NCBI GenBank assembly: GCA_016124455.1
Contig: WGNQ01000002.1
Span: 1-64,000, forward strand
DNA length: 64,000 bases
Reading direction: 5' to 3'
Origin: Sideroxydans sp.
Lineage (GTDB): Bacteria; Pseudomonadota; Gammaproteobacteria; Burkholderiales; Gallionellaceae
Below, in pieces: positions 18,293 to 26,670 of this stretch (its first letter is position 1; every line of letters begins with the position of its first letter). Under the pieces are notes generated by a model, which was given only the letters and a program-made list of their open reading frames with translations, was not told the origin of the DNA and searched no databases. Position numbers and translations under genes: made by a program.

Positions 18293-19870
18293 CTAGCGCC
18301 CGCCCCGTACGGCAGCCACCAGCATTGCCGTTTTATCCAGCGCAGCCAGTGCCTGGCTTATCACTTGGGCAGCCTGTTCCCGGCCCTGTATCGCCTCAAC
18401 CACCAGCCGCGCGCTGACGCACAGTCGCAATGCGGTTACCGGCACGCCATCCCGGTAACCGCAGGACACCGGTTGCCCCAGCTGGCAACGCAGGCCCGGC
18501 AAATCATCCGGCGCGGCTGCCTCAAACATTCCGGAAACATCCGCTTGCAGAAGGCGGTAAATCTCCCGTGTCTCCTGGGTGCTCAGTGCTTCCCTGCCGT
18601 CAGCAGTCGGTCGATAGAGTAAAAATGGAAAAATTGTCTGCAGCCGGTCCCAGTGCGCCGCCTCATGCAACGCGCGACGATCAAGGGGCGGCACGGATAG
18701 TGGCTCAAACAATGGGTCGCGCATCAGGCGGCCGTGCACGGCATCGGAAAACGCCTGAAGGAAAACGGTGATGTCTGCTTCAGGCAGCGTGCGGAACTGG
18801 CGCAGCTCTTCGAGCGCCGCTTCCCAGCGCAGCAGCAAACCCGGATTGGCGACATAGCCCAAGGCATCGGCTGACGCCCAGCTGGCTGGCCAGTCCGCAC
18901 GACAGGAATAATTTGCCAGGGCATGCGGCAGCGTGCGCCAGCGCAGGCGCCGCGCTGACGATGCGGGCAGCATCAGCGCGCCCGAGAAAGAGGGCCCGCT
19001 AACGAATTTCGACCCAGTCAAGGCGACCATAAAGCCACGTTCGAGATATGCACGCACGGTTGCGGGAGCAAGCCGGAACTGGCATGCATCGACCAGCACT
19101 TCCATGTCGCCCGCCAGCCGCCGGTGCAATGCCATGACGCAGGACAGGCTGGGCGCGATCAACCCGGTCTTGGAAACATCGGCCAGGACCAGCAGCACAC
19201 GCCGTCCCGTCGCGACAGCTCCAGACACCAGCGCCGCGACCTCGGCATCCACCTCGGCCGTCGCACGCACATTGCCATCAACCTGTCGCAATGGCACTGC
19301 CACGACCTCGACAGCAACTTCGTCCGCCATGGGCGCCCCCTCGGCAACGGTCTCGCCCAGCGTGGAACGGGAATTGGAAGGCCGTCCCGCCAGCGCCGCC
19401 GGCACCCCGCTGCCGGTTTCTGCCGCATCCACCATGATCACCAGCGGCACGTCGCCCTGGGCATTGGCAACCACCAATTGAGTCGCAATCAAGTGAATGT
19501 CGGTACCCGATGCGGCGAACACGCATTCCACTCCGTCCATGTCGCCCACGCCGCACAATCCCGACAACTCCCGGCGCATGCGGTTAAGTTCGCGCTCGTA
19601 AATGGCTGCCTGCGACTCCGCACCATCGTTCAGCAATATCCTGCGGCGCAGATTGTCGGCAGCAGCAAATCCGGCCGCGGAAACATCCGATGAGGTCGAC
19701 GAACCAAAGGCCAGCAAGCCGCTGTCCGGTGTTGGCCGGCAACCGTATTTGTTCAGGCCCTTCGCATCAAGCTCAATGCGCGCATCGCCCCCCTGCACCA
19801 GCAACTCTGCCGTCGTTGGCAAAAGTTCCGGCACACTGCGTTCGCAATATCGGGGCATCGAAATAGTCAT
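18293..19870 (-). CDS. Fold-type I PLP-dependent enzyme (aminotransferase class V-like)
   Basis: About 525 residues from ATG 19870. This start overlaps the upstream ATP-grasp gene stop by 4 bp (ATGA), which argues against a longer frame reaching 20059. The fold-type I signatures are a glycine-serine phosphate-binding region (FAASGTDIH, about 118-126), the cofactor-binding aspartate in VLVDACQF (D261) and a probable Schiff-base lysine K288 in LTGSKFVSGPSFSGAL. The substrate is not predictable. It is the third gene of a translationally coupled trio with a PLP decarboxylase and an ATP-grasp ligase-like protein, so it probably acts on the same small molecule. A class V aminotransferase, desulfurase-like or lyase role is possible. 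Confidence 0.75.
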   Translation of the reverse strand: MTISMPRYCERSVPELLPTTAELLVQGGDARIELDAKGLNKYGCRPTPDSGLLAFGSSTSSDVSAAGFAAADNLRRRILLNDGAESQAAIYERELNRMRRELSGLCGVGDMDGVECVFAASGTDIHLIATQLVVANAQGDVPLVIMVDAAETGSGVPAALAGRPSNSRSTLGETVAEGAPMADEVAVEVVAVPLRQVDGNVRATAEVDAEVAALVSGAVATGRRVLLVLADVSKTGLIAPSLSCVMALHRRLAGDMEVLVDACQFRLAPATVRAYLERGFMVALTGSKFVSGPSFSGALMLPASSARRLRWRTLPHALANYSCRADWPASWASADALGYVANPGLLLRWEAALEELRQFRTLPEADITVFLQAFSDAVHGRLMRDPLFEPLSVPPLDRRALHEAAHWDRLQTIFPFLLYRPTADGREALSTQETREIYRLLQADVSGMFEAAAPDDLPGLRCQLGQPVSCGYRDGVPVTALRLCVSARLVVEAIQGREQAAQVISQALAALDKTAMLVAAVRGGR

Positions 19871-21126
19871 AACTCCCCGCCAGCGGCATGAGGCAAACCA
19901 CGTGCCCCGGCTTTGAACAGCATGGCGCGGAACGCCTCGAATACCTTGCGCATCTGCGGCTGTTTGTACGGGAACATGTCGACCGAATCCATGGCATGCA
20001 CCACGGCGCTGTTGTCGACCTCGAATACCAGCAGCCAGCCCTCGGGCGTCTCGGCGCAATCGATCACCAGATAGTCGAGCCCGATGCGCTCGGCGATACC
20101 GGCCAATGCCGATGCATGGCGGCGCGCAAACGCTTCGTCGAAGCTGGCCATGAAGCGCTCTTCTTCTGCACGCTTCTCCGCCTGCTCCAGCATGCCGCCA
20201 CTTACGTAATGCACTATCCAGTGATCGGAAATTGCCATATGGCTGGCATAGGCAAGGCCGTCGATCAGCACTACGCGGTACTTGCGGAACTGGCCGTCCG
20301 CGCTGCGGTAGTCGACAAAACGTGCCACAAAGAAATCCGTCCCCTCCTGCCCTTGCAGGTACGCGGCAATCTGTGCCGGGTTGTCCGCCTTGTCCAGCCC
20401 CTTGCCCGCATGTGAGTCCCGTGGCCGCAGGATGACCGGGAAACCACCATCCGTCAGCACGGCGGCCAGTTCCAGTTCACCATGGGCAAGCCGCTCCAGC
20501 GTTTGTCTTGCGACAGGCACTGCAGCCGGGATTTCCACACCTGGCAGCGATTTGAGCAATGCACTGACACTGTCGCGCGACAGCCGTGCAATACGCTCCG
20601 GCAGATTGAGCAGCGGCCGCGGCCAGACCTTTGCCAAGTCGGTAGCCAGTGCCAGTATTTCCCGGCTCTGTGAAGATTCGCCGATCGCGACGAAGGCCAC
20701 ATCGTGTTCCGGCACAAATTCGGGGAATGGCAGCCGGGGCGAAATGAACAGCATGCTGAGCTCGATGTCCGAATTTTCCACGAGAAACTCCAGCGGCGTG
20801 TTCGCCGCGAGATCGCCCGGGCACATGATTGCCAACAGCCGGATTGCAGGCTGCCCCGTTGCCGGCAGCTGGTAGCACTGCTGCAGTTTCAAGGCCTCTT
20901 CCTGCATGCTGAGCGCCACATCGTGGCTGCCCTTCAGGTGCAGCACAATCGACAAGTCCAGCAACGCGTTGGCGCCCGTCGCATTCGGGTGGCTGCCGGC
21001 ATACTCGATCAGCTGGTTGCCAAGTGGCGTCAGGTCCTCACCGCGGAAGGCTTTGCTCATCAGCACTGCCAGCCCCTGCAGCGGCAGCGGCGACGCCATC
21101 TGATCTACGGTGCCGGAGTCCATCAT
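19867..21126 (-). CDS. TPR-containing ATP-grasp (RimK-like) protein
   Basis: About 419 residues from ATG 21126, which overlaps the decarboxylase stop by 4 bp (ATGA). The N-terminal part (about 30-85) is helical and TPR-like (ANALLDLSIVLHLKGSHDVALSMQEEALKLQ). A middle domain (about 95-200) contains LLAIMCPGDLAANTPLEFLV and resembles the pre-ATP-grasp fold. The C-terminal half is an ATP-grasp: FPVILRPRDSHAGKGL for nucleotide binding, FRKYRVVLIDG, and LVFEVDNSAVVHAMD for metal ligands. ATP-grasp enzymes activate a carboxylate and join it to an amine or thiol, which fits a partner decarboxylase that makes an amine. The product is unknown. Confidence 0.75.
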   Translation of the reverse strand: MMDSGTVDQMASPLPLQGLAVLMSKAFRGEDLTPLGNQLIEYAGSHPNATGANALLDLSIVLHLKGSHDVALSMQEEALKLQQCYQLPATGQPAIRLLAIMCPGDLAANTPLEFLVENSDIELSMLFISPRLPFPEFVPEHDVAFVAIGESSQSREILALATDLAKVWPRPLLNLPERIARLSRDSVSALLKSLPGVEIPAAVPVARQTLERLAHGELELAAVLTDGGFPVILRPRDSHAGKGLDKADNPAQIAAYLQGQEGTDFFVARFVDYRSADGQFRKYRVVLIDGLAYASHMAISDHWIVHYVSGGMLEQAEKRAEEERFMASFDEAFARRHASALAGIAERIGLDYLVIDCAETPEGWLLVFEVDNSAVVHAMDSVDMFPYKQPQMRKVFEAFRAMLFKAGARGLPHAAGGEL

Positions 21127-22562
21127 GCCTGCCCCTGACAGCATGCAGCGCCGAACTGAAGTGTCGCCCTGAGCAGCGCATCGAGGTCGGCCTGGGCGGT
21201 ACGATGATTGACGATGGCTGCGCGAATCGCAAAATTACCATCGATGGTCGTGCTCGATGGCGCCGCAATGCCCGACTCCTGCAGGCGCACGACAATCTCT
21301 GCATTCACCCGGTCGGCGTCAGCACAACGATAGCGGAAACACACGATGTTCAGCGAGACTGGCGCCAGTAACTCCAGTTCTGCGGCAACCTCGATTTGCT
21401 GTGCCAGGTAGCGGGCCAACGCACAACTTGTGGCAATCGCCTGCCCCAGCCTTTCCGCGCCGTACACCTTGAGTGTGAACCAGGTCTTGAGTGCGCGGAA
21501 ACCGCGCGACAAATCCGGCCCGAAGTCGCATGGCCATGGCGAACCGGCCGCCATACCGCGCGCTTCGCGTTTCAAATAAGCCGCAGGCGAAGCAAATGCC
21601 GCCTGATGTTGCGTGCCGTCACGCACCAGGATGAAACCTGCGTCATATGGCACCTGCCCCCATTTGTGGAAATCGAAAGCGATGGAGTCGGCTCGTTCCA
21701 TGCCCTGCAACCGCGGCGCAATATCCGCCGCCAGCATACCGAGCGCACCGTAGGCACCGTCGACGTGGAACCACAGCTGCTGCCGCTGCGCAATATCCGC
21801 CAGCACGGCAAGGTCGTCGATCGCACCGGTGTCCACCGTGCCCGCCGTGCCGACGATGAAGAACGGTGTAAAGCCGGCCTCCCGGTCCGTCGCAATGGCC
21901 TGCCGCAGCGCATCAGCATCCATCTGGTATTGTTTGTTGACCGGCAGCAGCCGCAACGCATCGCTTCCCAGTCCGGCAATATCCATTGCCTGGGCTATGC
22001 TGCCGTGAGCGCCGGCTGAAGCATAGGCGACCAGCTTCTTGTCCCCGGCAGCCACGCCCAGATGGCGCACGTCTGCGCCAAGCCAGGTGCTCCGCGCGAC
22101 CAGCACGCTGATCAGGTTCGCCATGGAAGTCCCGGTCACGAACAAGCCGCTGGCCGATGGCGGAAAATGGAACAATTCACGCATCCATTGCAATACCTGG
22201 CGCTCGACTTCGACCGGTATTTGGTCACGCCCCCCAAGGTTGGCATTCAGCCCGGCCGCCAGCATCTCGGCCAGCATGCCTACCGGCGTACCGCCACCAT
22301 GCACCCAGCCCATGAAACCGGGGTGTGCATTGCCGACGGAAAAGGGAAGAATTTCGCGCATGAATGTATCGTGCGCCGCGGCAAGGTCGCCCGGCTCACG
22401 CGGCAACGGCTCACGGAACAATTCGCGCGTCTGCTGCGGAATCGGCTGCCAGACGGGACGCTCGCGAATATGCTCAAGGTAGTCGAACATATCGTCGAGC
22501 ATCCGGTGTCCCTGCTCGCGGATGGCGCTCCAGTCTGGTGGATCCAGCGTGTCCTGAGGCAT
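21123..22562 (-). CDS. PLP-dependent amino acid decarboxylase (group II, aromatic-L-amino-acid type)
   Basis: 479 residues of the group II decarboxylase family, which removes CO2 from an amino acid to give an amine. Visible motifs are NAHPGFMGWVHGGGTP (substrate loop), FVTGTSMANL (phosphate binding), FHVDGAYGA with cofactor-binding D268, and the Schiff-base lysine K300 in FDFHKWGQVPYD. The substrate is uncertain; the general form fits the aromatic amino acid or glutamate decarboxylase group. It is the first gene of a three-gene operon whose members overlap by 4 bp each. No clear promoter box was found in the 285 bp upstream. Confidence 0.88.
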   Translation of the reverse strand: MPQDTLDPPDWSAIREQGHRMLDDMFDYLEHIRERPVWQPIPQQTRELFREPLPREPGDLAAAHDTFMREILPFSVGNAHPGFMGWVHGGGTPVGMLAEMLAAGLNANLGGRDQIPVEVERQVLQWMRELFHFPPSASGLFVTGTSMANLISVLVARSTWLGADVRHLGVAAGDKKLVAYASAGAHGSIAQAMDIAGLGSDALRLLPVNKQYQMDADALRQAIATDREAGFTPFFIVGTAGTVDTGAIDDLAVLADIAQRQQLWFHVDGAYGALGMLAADIAPRLQGMERADSIAFDFHKWGQVPYDAGFILVRDGTQHQAAFASPAAYLKREARGMAAGSPWPCDFGPDLSRGFRALKTWFTLKVYGAERLGQAIATSCALARYLAQQIEVAAELELLAPVSLNIVCFRYRCADADRVNAEIVVRLQESGIAAPSSTTIDGNFAIRAAIVNHRTAQADLDALLRATLQFGAACCQGQA

Positions 22563-22807
22563 ACCTCTATGTGTCCTTTGCCATGAGAAGAAGTTCTGCC
22601 CGGTTCGTTAGATGGTTACGGGCAGCCAGCTTATTACAGGAAAGCGCCATAACTCAAATCGGCAATGCACGCTGGCATGCACCACATCGCTCACTAACCT
22701 GAGAACAGCAAGAACTATACGGTATTCGCTGGCGCTTGATGGCGCGAACAGACCATGAATTTACAGGCAATTCCCTGCCACCGCAGGATTGTTGGCTGTT
22801 GCAGAAA

Positions 22808-22840
22808 GCAAACGGGCACCTGTGTCAGGTGCCCGTTTGC
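22808..22840 (-). terminator. Hairpin terminator downstream of the tRNA-Glu gene
   Basis: A perfect 15-bp inverted repeat (arms 22808-22822 and 22826-22840) closes a 3-base loop TGT. On the minus strand the stem is followed by TTTCT. It lies 10 bp past the 3' end of tRNA-Glu, as expected for the end of the tRNA transcript, and also shields the divergent decarboxylase cluster. Apart from it, 22563-22849 shows no convincing gene. Confidence 0.8.
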
Positions 22841-22849
22841 AAGATTCGG

Positions 22850-22925
22850 TGGCGTCCCCTACGAGATTCGAACTCGTGTTATCGCCGTGAAAGGGCGGTG
22901 TCCTAGGCCTCTAGACGAAGGGGAC
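22850..22925 (-). tRNA. tRNA-Glu (TTC)
   Basis: A 76-nt cloverleaf: GTCCCC acceptor strand, CTAGAGGCCTAG D-arm region, anticodon loop CTTTCAC with anticodon TTC, T-arm with GTTCGAATC, and GGGGACG-CCA 3' end with CCA encoded. It is downstream of tRNA-Ala and gltX on the same strand, so the glutamyl-tRNA synthetase and its substrate tRNA are neighbours. Confidence 0.97.
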
Positions 22926-22943
22926 GTACTTAAAAAATCTTTT

Positions 22944-23019
<76 letters not shown>

Positions 23020-23032
23020 AAAAAGAGCGCGC

Positions 23033-23061
23033 ATTATAATGACCACCCCTATCCTTGTAAA
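23033..23061 (-). promoter_or_regulatory. Sigma-70 promoter of the tRNA-Ala/tRNA-Glu unit
   Basis: On the minus strand TTTACA (23056-23061), 17 bp, then a perfect TATAAT (23033-23038), followed by a G+C-rich GCGCGC stretch before the tRNA-Ala start at 23019. The G+C-rich discriminator is typical of stable-RNA promoters under stringent control. Confidence 0.85.
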
Positions 23062-23066
23062 GCCAA

Positions 23067-24473
23067 TCAAGCAGGAAATCTGCTCAATTGTCTTTCCATG
23101 CGCAGCAATACCGTCTCGCGCGGAAACAATGTGACCACAGCATCAACCGAGGGTGTCTGGGTCTGCCCGGTAAGGATCACCCGCAATGGCATCGCCAGCT
23201 TCGGCATCTTCAGGCCATGCCTGGCGAGTATTTCCTTGATCAGCGCACCGACTGCCGGCGCTTCCCAGGCCACATGCTTAAGCGACTCCAGCAGCTCGCG
23301 CAGCGCCGGCAATGCCTCCGCACCGAGTTGGGCATCAAGCAGCTCTGCGCTCGGATGCAGGTCGATGTAGAACACTTCCACGGCATCGGCCAGTTCATTC
23401 AATGTGGATACGCGCTCCTTGTATAACGCGATCACCGCCTCCAGTGCAGGAGACTCGCTGACCGCCACCCCGCGCGAAGCAAGGCGTGGCCGTACCAGTG
23501 CAGCCAGACGCGTATTGTCTGCCTGCTTCAGATAGTGGTTATTGAGCCAGTTCAGCTTTTCAGTATTAAATTGCGCGGCAGAAGGCGTGATATGGTCAAG
23601 ATCGAACCAGCTGCAGAATTGCTCAACCGAGAAAATCTCGTCGTCACCGTGCGACCAACCAAGGCGCGCCAGGTAATTGATGACTGCCTCCGGCAGGTAG
23701 CCGTCCTCGTCGTACTGCATAACGCTGACTGCGCCGTGGCGTTTGGACAGCTTGGTGCCGTCGTCGCCCAGAATCATCGACAGGTGCGCATACTGCGGCA
23801 GCGTCGCTCCCAGTGCCTTGAGGATGTTGAGCTGGCGCGGCGTGTTGTTGACATGGTCGTCGCCGCGGATCACATGCGTGATCCCCATGTCCCAGTCGTC
23901 CACCACTACACAGAAATTGTAGGTCGGCGTACCGTCTGCACGCGCAATAATCAGGTCGTCGAGCTCGGCATTGCTGAATTCGATGACCCCCTTGACCAGG
24001 TCTTTCCATGCCACCGTGCCTGAAGTCGGATTCTTGAAACGTACCACCGGCTGCACGCCCGGTGGCGTCGTGGGCAGGGCTTTGCCTGGCTCAGGCCGCC
24101 AGCGTCCGTCATAGCGCGGCTTCTCGCCGCGCGCGCGCATCTCCTCGCGCATCGCCTCCAGTTCTTCCGGCGAGGTATAGCAGTAATAAGCGTGGCCCGC
24201 GTCGAGCAGCTGCTGGATCACGTCCTTGTAGCGTTCCATGCGCCGCATCTGGTAGAATGGCCCTTCGTCGCACTCCAGGCCCAGCCAGGCCATACCGTCA
24301 AGAATGGCTTGTACCGCTTCCGGGGTGGAGCGCTCCACATCGGTATCCTCGATGCGAAGAATGAAGGTGCCGCCATGCTTGCGGGCATATGCCCAGGAAA
24401 ACAAGGCAGTTCGGGCGCCACCAATATGCAGATAACCGGTAGGGCTGGGGGCAAAACGGGTACGAACAGTCAT
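23067..24473 (-). CDS. gltX: Glutamyl-tRNA synthetase
   Basis: Charges tRNA-Glu with glutamate. The 468-residue class I synthetase shows [18 protein letters not shown] (HIGH-type motif, residues 7-24) and [10 protein letters not shown] (KMSKS-type), plus the IEDTD motif. The length is normal. It is flanked by tRNA-Glu/tRNA-Ala downstream and a divergent tRNA-Val upstream. Confidence 0.98.
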   Translation of the reverse strand: MTVRTRFAPSPTGYLHIGGARTALFSWAYARKHGGTFILRIEDTDVERSTPEAVQAILDGMAWLGLECDEGPFYQMRRMERYKDVIQQLLDAGHAYYCYTSPEELEAMREEMRARGEKPRYDGRWRPEPGKALPTTPPGVQPVVRFKNPTSGTVAWKDLVKGVIEFSNAELDDLIIARADGTPTYNFCVVVDDWDMGITHVIRGDDHVNNTPRQLNILKALGATLPQYAHLSMILGDDGTKLSKRHGAVSVMQYDEDGYLPEAVINYLARLGWSHGDDEIFSVEQFCSWFDLDHITPSAAQFNTEKLNWLNNHYLKQADNTRLAALVRPRLASRGVAVSESPALEAVIALYKERVSTLNELADAVEVFYIDLHPSAELLDAQLGAEALPALRELLESLKHVAWEAPAVGALIKEILARHGLKMPKLAMPLRVILTGQTQTPSVDAVVTLFPRETVLLRMERQLSRFPA

Positions 24474-24540
24474 AACTTCACGTCAAAATAATGAAAGCGT
24501 ACATTTTACGCCAGCTTGCCCCGCAAGTTTAGATAAACAA

Positions 24541-24570
24541 TTGACCGGCGAGCACGCCCTGTGATTTAAT
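24541..24570 (+). promoter_or_regulatory. Promoter of tRNA-Val
   Basis: TTGACC (24541-24546), 18 bp, TTTAAT (24565-24570), then TCGCGCCC directly before the tRNA-Val 5' end at 24585. The spacing and G+C-rich discriminator fit a stable-RNA promoter. Confidence 0.75.
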
Positions 24571-24584
24571 TCGCGCCCTCGATT

Positions 24585-24659
24585 GGGCGGTTAGCTCAGC
24601 GGTAGAGCACTGCCTTCACACGGCAGGGGTCACTGGTTCGAACCCAGTATCGCCCACCA
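24585..24659 (+). tRNA. tRNA-Val (CAC)
   Basis: A 75-nt cloverleaf: GGGCGGT acceptor, GCTCAGCGGTAGAGC D-arm, anticodon stem CTGCC/GGCAG with loop TTCACAC (anticodon CAC), T-loop GTTCGAAC and encoded CCA. It is convergent with the symporter gene; a 7-bp inverted repeat (24659-24665 with 24678-24684) spans the junction. Confidence 0.96.
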
Positions 24660-24673
24660 ATCTGTACAAAACC

Positions 24674-26086
24674 TCAAACAGATTCATCCCTGGCAGCCCT
24701 CCCTTGCCACTGTTCCGGCACCATAAAGAAGATGGACAGCCCGACGATAATTGCCGGCATGATTTCGTAAACCACATGGGACAACCCCAGTTCGCGCCAC
24801 AGCAGGAAGGCGGTGACGCCTCCCCCCATCATGGCCAGCGCCATTTTCTCGGAAGGTTTATTACCCAGCGCATAGATGGTCAACAGTGGCACGAACGCAG
24901 CAGCCAACAACCCCCAGGCAACCAGCACCAGGGCAAAAACGCTTTGGTTGCCGGATAGCGACAGGGCCAGCGCAACCAGTACCACGCCGGCGGTAGCCAG
25001 TTTGGTCGTCGTATAGCCAGCCTTGTGTTCGGGCAGCAAATCCCGTGTCAGCGAAGCAGAACAGGACAGTATCAGCGAGTCGGCAGTCGACATGGTCGCG
25101 GCAAACAGCCCGGCCAGCATCAGCCCAACCAGCACGTCGGGCAGCAACTGCCTGGATATCATCGGCAATGCCAGTTCAGCATCGAAAGATTCCGCGCCGG
25201 GGAGCAATAAGCGGGATAGCAGGCCAACGATAATGGTCGCAGAATAAAAGGTGATAAACCATGCATAGTAATAGACACGAAAACGGTTGATATTGTCGGC
25301 ATGGTCCAGCGTCATATAACGAATCACTATATGCGGCTGCCCGGCCACGCCAAAACCTGCGAATATCCAGCCAGCAACAAACAGGATCGCCCCCAGCCAG
25401 GTGGCTCCCGGGAACCAGTCCATATAACCAGGTGCCACTTCGTCCAGGGAATGCCAGATGTGTGCCGGCGTGCCAAGACTGGCAGCCGCAACCCACATCA
25501 GCATCAACATGGAGACTATCATCACGAATGACTGGGCCGCATCGGTCCAGATCGAGGCGCGGATTCCGCCACTGTAACTGTAGAGCAGCACCAGCGCTGC
25601 ACCGATGATGGCACCGGTAGAGATATCCCAGCCGAACAGCACATGCAACGCCTTGCTGCCAGCGGTAAACTGCGCTGCAGCATAAGCGCCGAGGAACAGT
25701 ACGGTCAGCACGCCGGCAACCCGACGCAGCAGGTTGTAATCCGTGTGATGCCACTGCGCCAGCAGGCCGCCGAATGAATGGACGTGATGCTTCTCGGTAG
25801 CAATGCGCACCTTCTTCATGATCAGCAGGGACGCCGCAAAATCACCGAGTATCCAGCCGATCATCAGCCAGATGGACGACAACCCCGTTGAATAGGTCAG
25901 GCCTATCATGCCGATGAACATGTAACCACTGTTGTTGGTGGCGACCGCAGAGAGTCCTGCCAGCCACGGCGGGATATTGCGTCCGGCAACCAGATAATCC
26001 TCGGTAGTCGTTTTGCGGCGCATTGCCGACAGGCCGCCAATAACGGCAAAAATCAGCAGGAAAAATATAAAGCTGGCGATAGTCAT
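24674..26086 (-). CDS. Sodium:solute symporter (SSS/PutP family)
   Basis: A membrane transporter coupling uptake of an organic solute to sodium entry. From ATG 26086 it has 470 residues and about 13 hydrophobic segments. Family marks include the EDYLVAGRNIPPWLAGLSAVATNNSGYMF region and FAGFGVAGQPHIVIRYM. ATG 26086 is preferred over GTG 26098 because AGGGGTG lies about 9 bases before it, whereas the GTG has none. The substrate is unknown; proline/pantothenate-type carriers are closest by pattern. It stands alone, with a candidate -10 box at 26295-26300 that would give a leader of about 200 nt. Confidence 0.88.
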   Translation of the reverse strand: MTIASFIFFLLIFAVIGGLSAMRRKTTTEDYLVAGRNIPPWLAGLSAVATNNSGYMFIGMIGLTYSTGLSSIWLMIGWILGDFAASLLIMKKVRIATEKHHVHSFGGLLAQWHHTDYNLLRRVAGVLTVLFLGAYAAAQFTAGSKALHVLFGWDISTGAIIGAALVLLYSYSGGIRASIWTDAAQSFVMIVSMLMLMWVAAASLGTPAHIWHSLDEVAPGYMDWFPGATWLGAILFVAGWIFAGFGVAGQPHIVIRYMTLDHADNINRFRVYYYAWFITFYSATIIVGLLSRLLLPGAESFDAELALPMISRQLLPDVLVGLMLAGLFAATMSTADSLILSCSASLTRDLLPEHKAGYTTTKLATAGVVLVALALSLSGNQSVFALVLVAWGLLAAAFVPLLTIYALGNKPSEKMALAMMGGGVTAFLLWRELGLSHVVYEIMPAIIVGLSIFFMVPEQWQGRAARDESV

Positions 26087-26098
26087 TGAGTGCTTCAC

Positions 26099-26444
26099 CC
26101 CTATATTTAAGATCCGAAACTTCCAGCAAATAAGTCGATACCCGGCCTACTGCGGATTTTAATTTCCATGCCGGACACGCTTGCGCCGAAACCGGTGACG
26201 CATCGGCGAACCGTGTCGCCATGCTGATGAACGCCACACCGTAATTGCGTGTAGCGGCTGTTCTTGATGAGCACAGATCAAGATAATGCTTTTCATTATA
26301 CATACCTCGTCCCCGCACACCTCCCGACTGTGCAGGCCATGCGCGAATGACACTTGTGCATCGTGCCTGCAGATGGCACAAGTCCAGGAATTTCCGGGCG
26401 TGTTCCGGCACCGACACCCGAGGCACCGGAAATATGACAACTAT
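26099..26444. other. Intergenic region between symporter and riboswitch-controlled motB
   Basis: I see no convincing gene on either strand. It holds a TATAAT on the minus strand (26295-26300) that could drive the symporter, and a hyphenated palindrome with 7-bp arms CTTGTGC/GCACAAG (26353-26359 and 26376-26382) between the two divergent units, which may be an operator. Confidence 0.4.
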
Positions 26445-26473
26445 TTGACAGTCATGCCCACTCTCCATAGAAT
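26445..26473 (+). promoter_or_regulatory. Sigma-70 promoter driving the riboswitch/motB transcript
   Basis: A consensus TTGACA (26445-26450), exactly 17 bp, then TAGAAT (26468-26473). A start near 26480 would place the aptamer at the 5' end of the message. This is one of the best promoter matches in the window. Confidence 0.85.
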
Positions 26474-26495
26474 CAGGCCGCAATCGTTGATTTCA

Positions 26496-26612
26496 TATCG
26501 ACGCCTGCAAGGGCAAACCCGCCGAAAGACGGGGGCGCAAAGCTTCCGGGCTAAGGGACGAGTTCCTAATCGGCTAACAGCCGAGTGCCAGCGGGGTTGC
26601 CAGGTGATCAAT
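26496..26612 (+). ncRNA. GEMM-I (cyclic di-GMP class I) riboswitch
   Basis: The conserved core is present in order: AGGGCAAACC (26510-26519), a P2 hairpin with GAAA tetraloop, GGGGGCGCAAAGC (26531-26543), TCCGGGCTAAGG, and the closing GCCAGCGGGGTTGCC (26587-26601). This matches the Vc2-type architecture, including the P2 shape CCnnnC-GAAA-GnnnGG. The P3 arm is longer than in Vc2 and holds an extra CGGCT-AAC-AGCCG hairpin (26571-26583). It lies between a strong promoter and motB, with about 60 nt to the ribosome site (GAGGGTGTT), so it likely controls motB expression in response to cyclic di-GMP. A cGAMP-preferring variant cannot be excluded by eye. Ends are approximate. Confidence 0.88.
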
Positions 26613-26670
26613 CAAGCACACCCACGCCATCCCCCGGAGTCTTTGCCCATAAACCTTATACGAGGGTGTT

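Noticed and set aside
19871-20059. N-terminal extension of the PLP enzyme
   Set aside because: It overlaps the ATP-grasp gene, is Arg-rich and has no family similarity; the ATGA overlap supports the shorter start.
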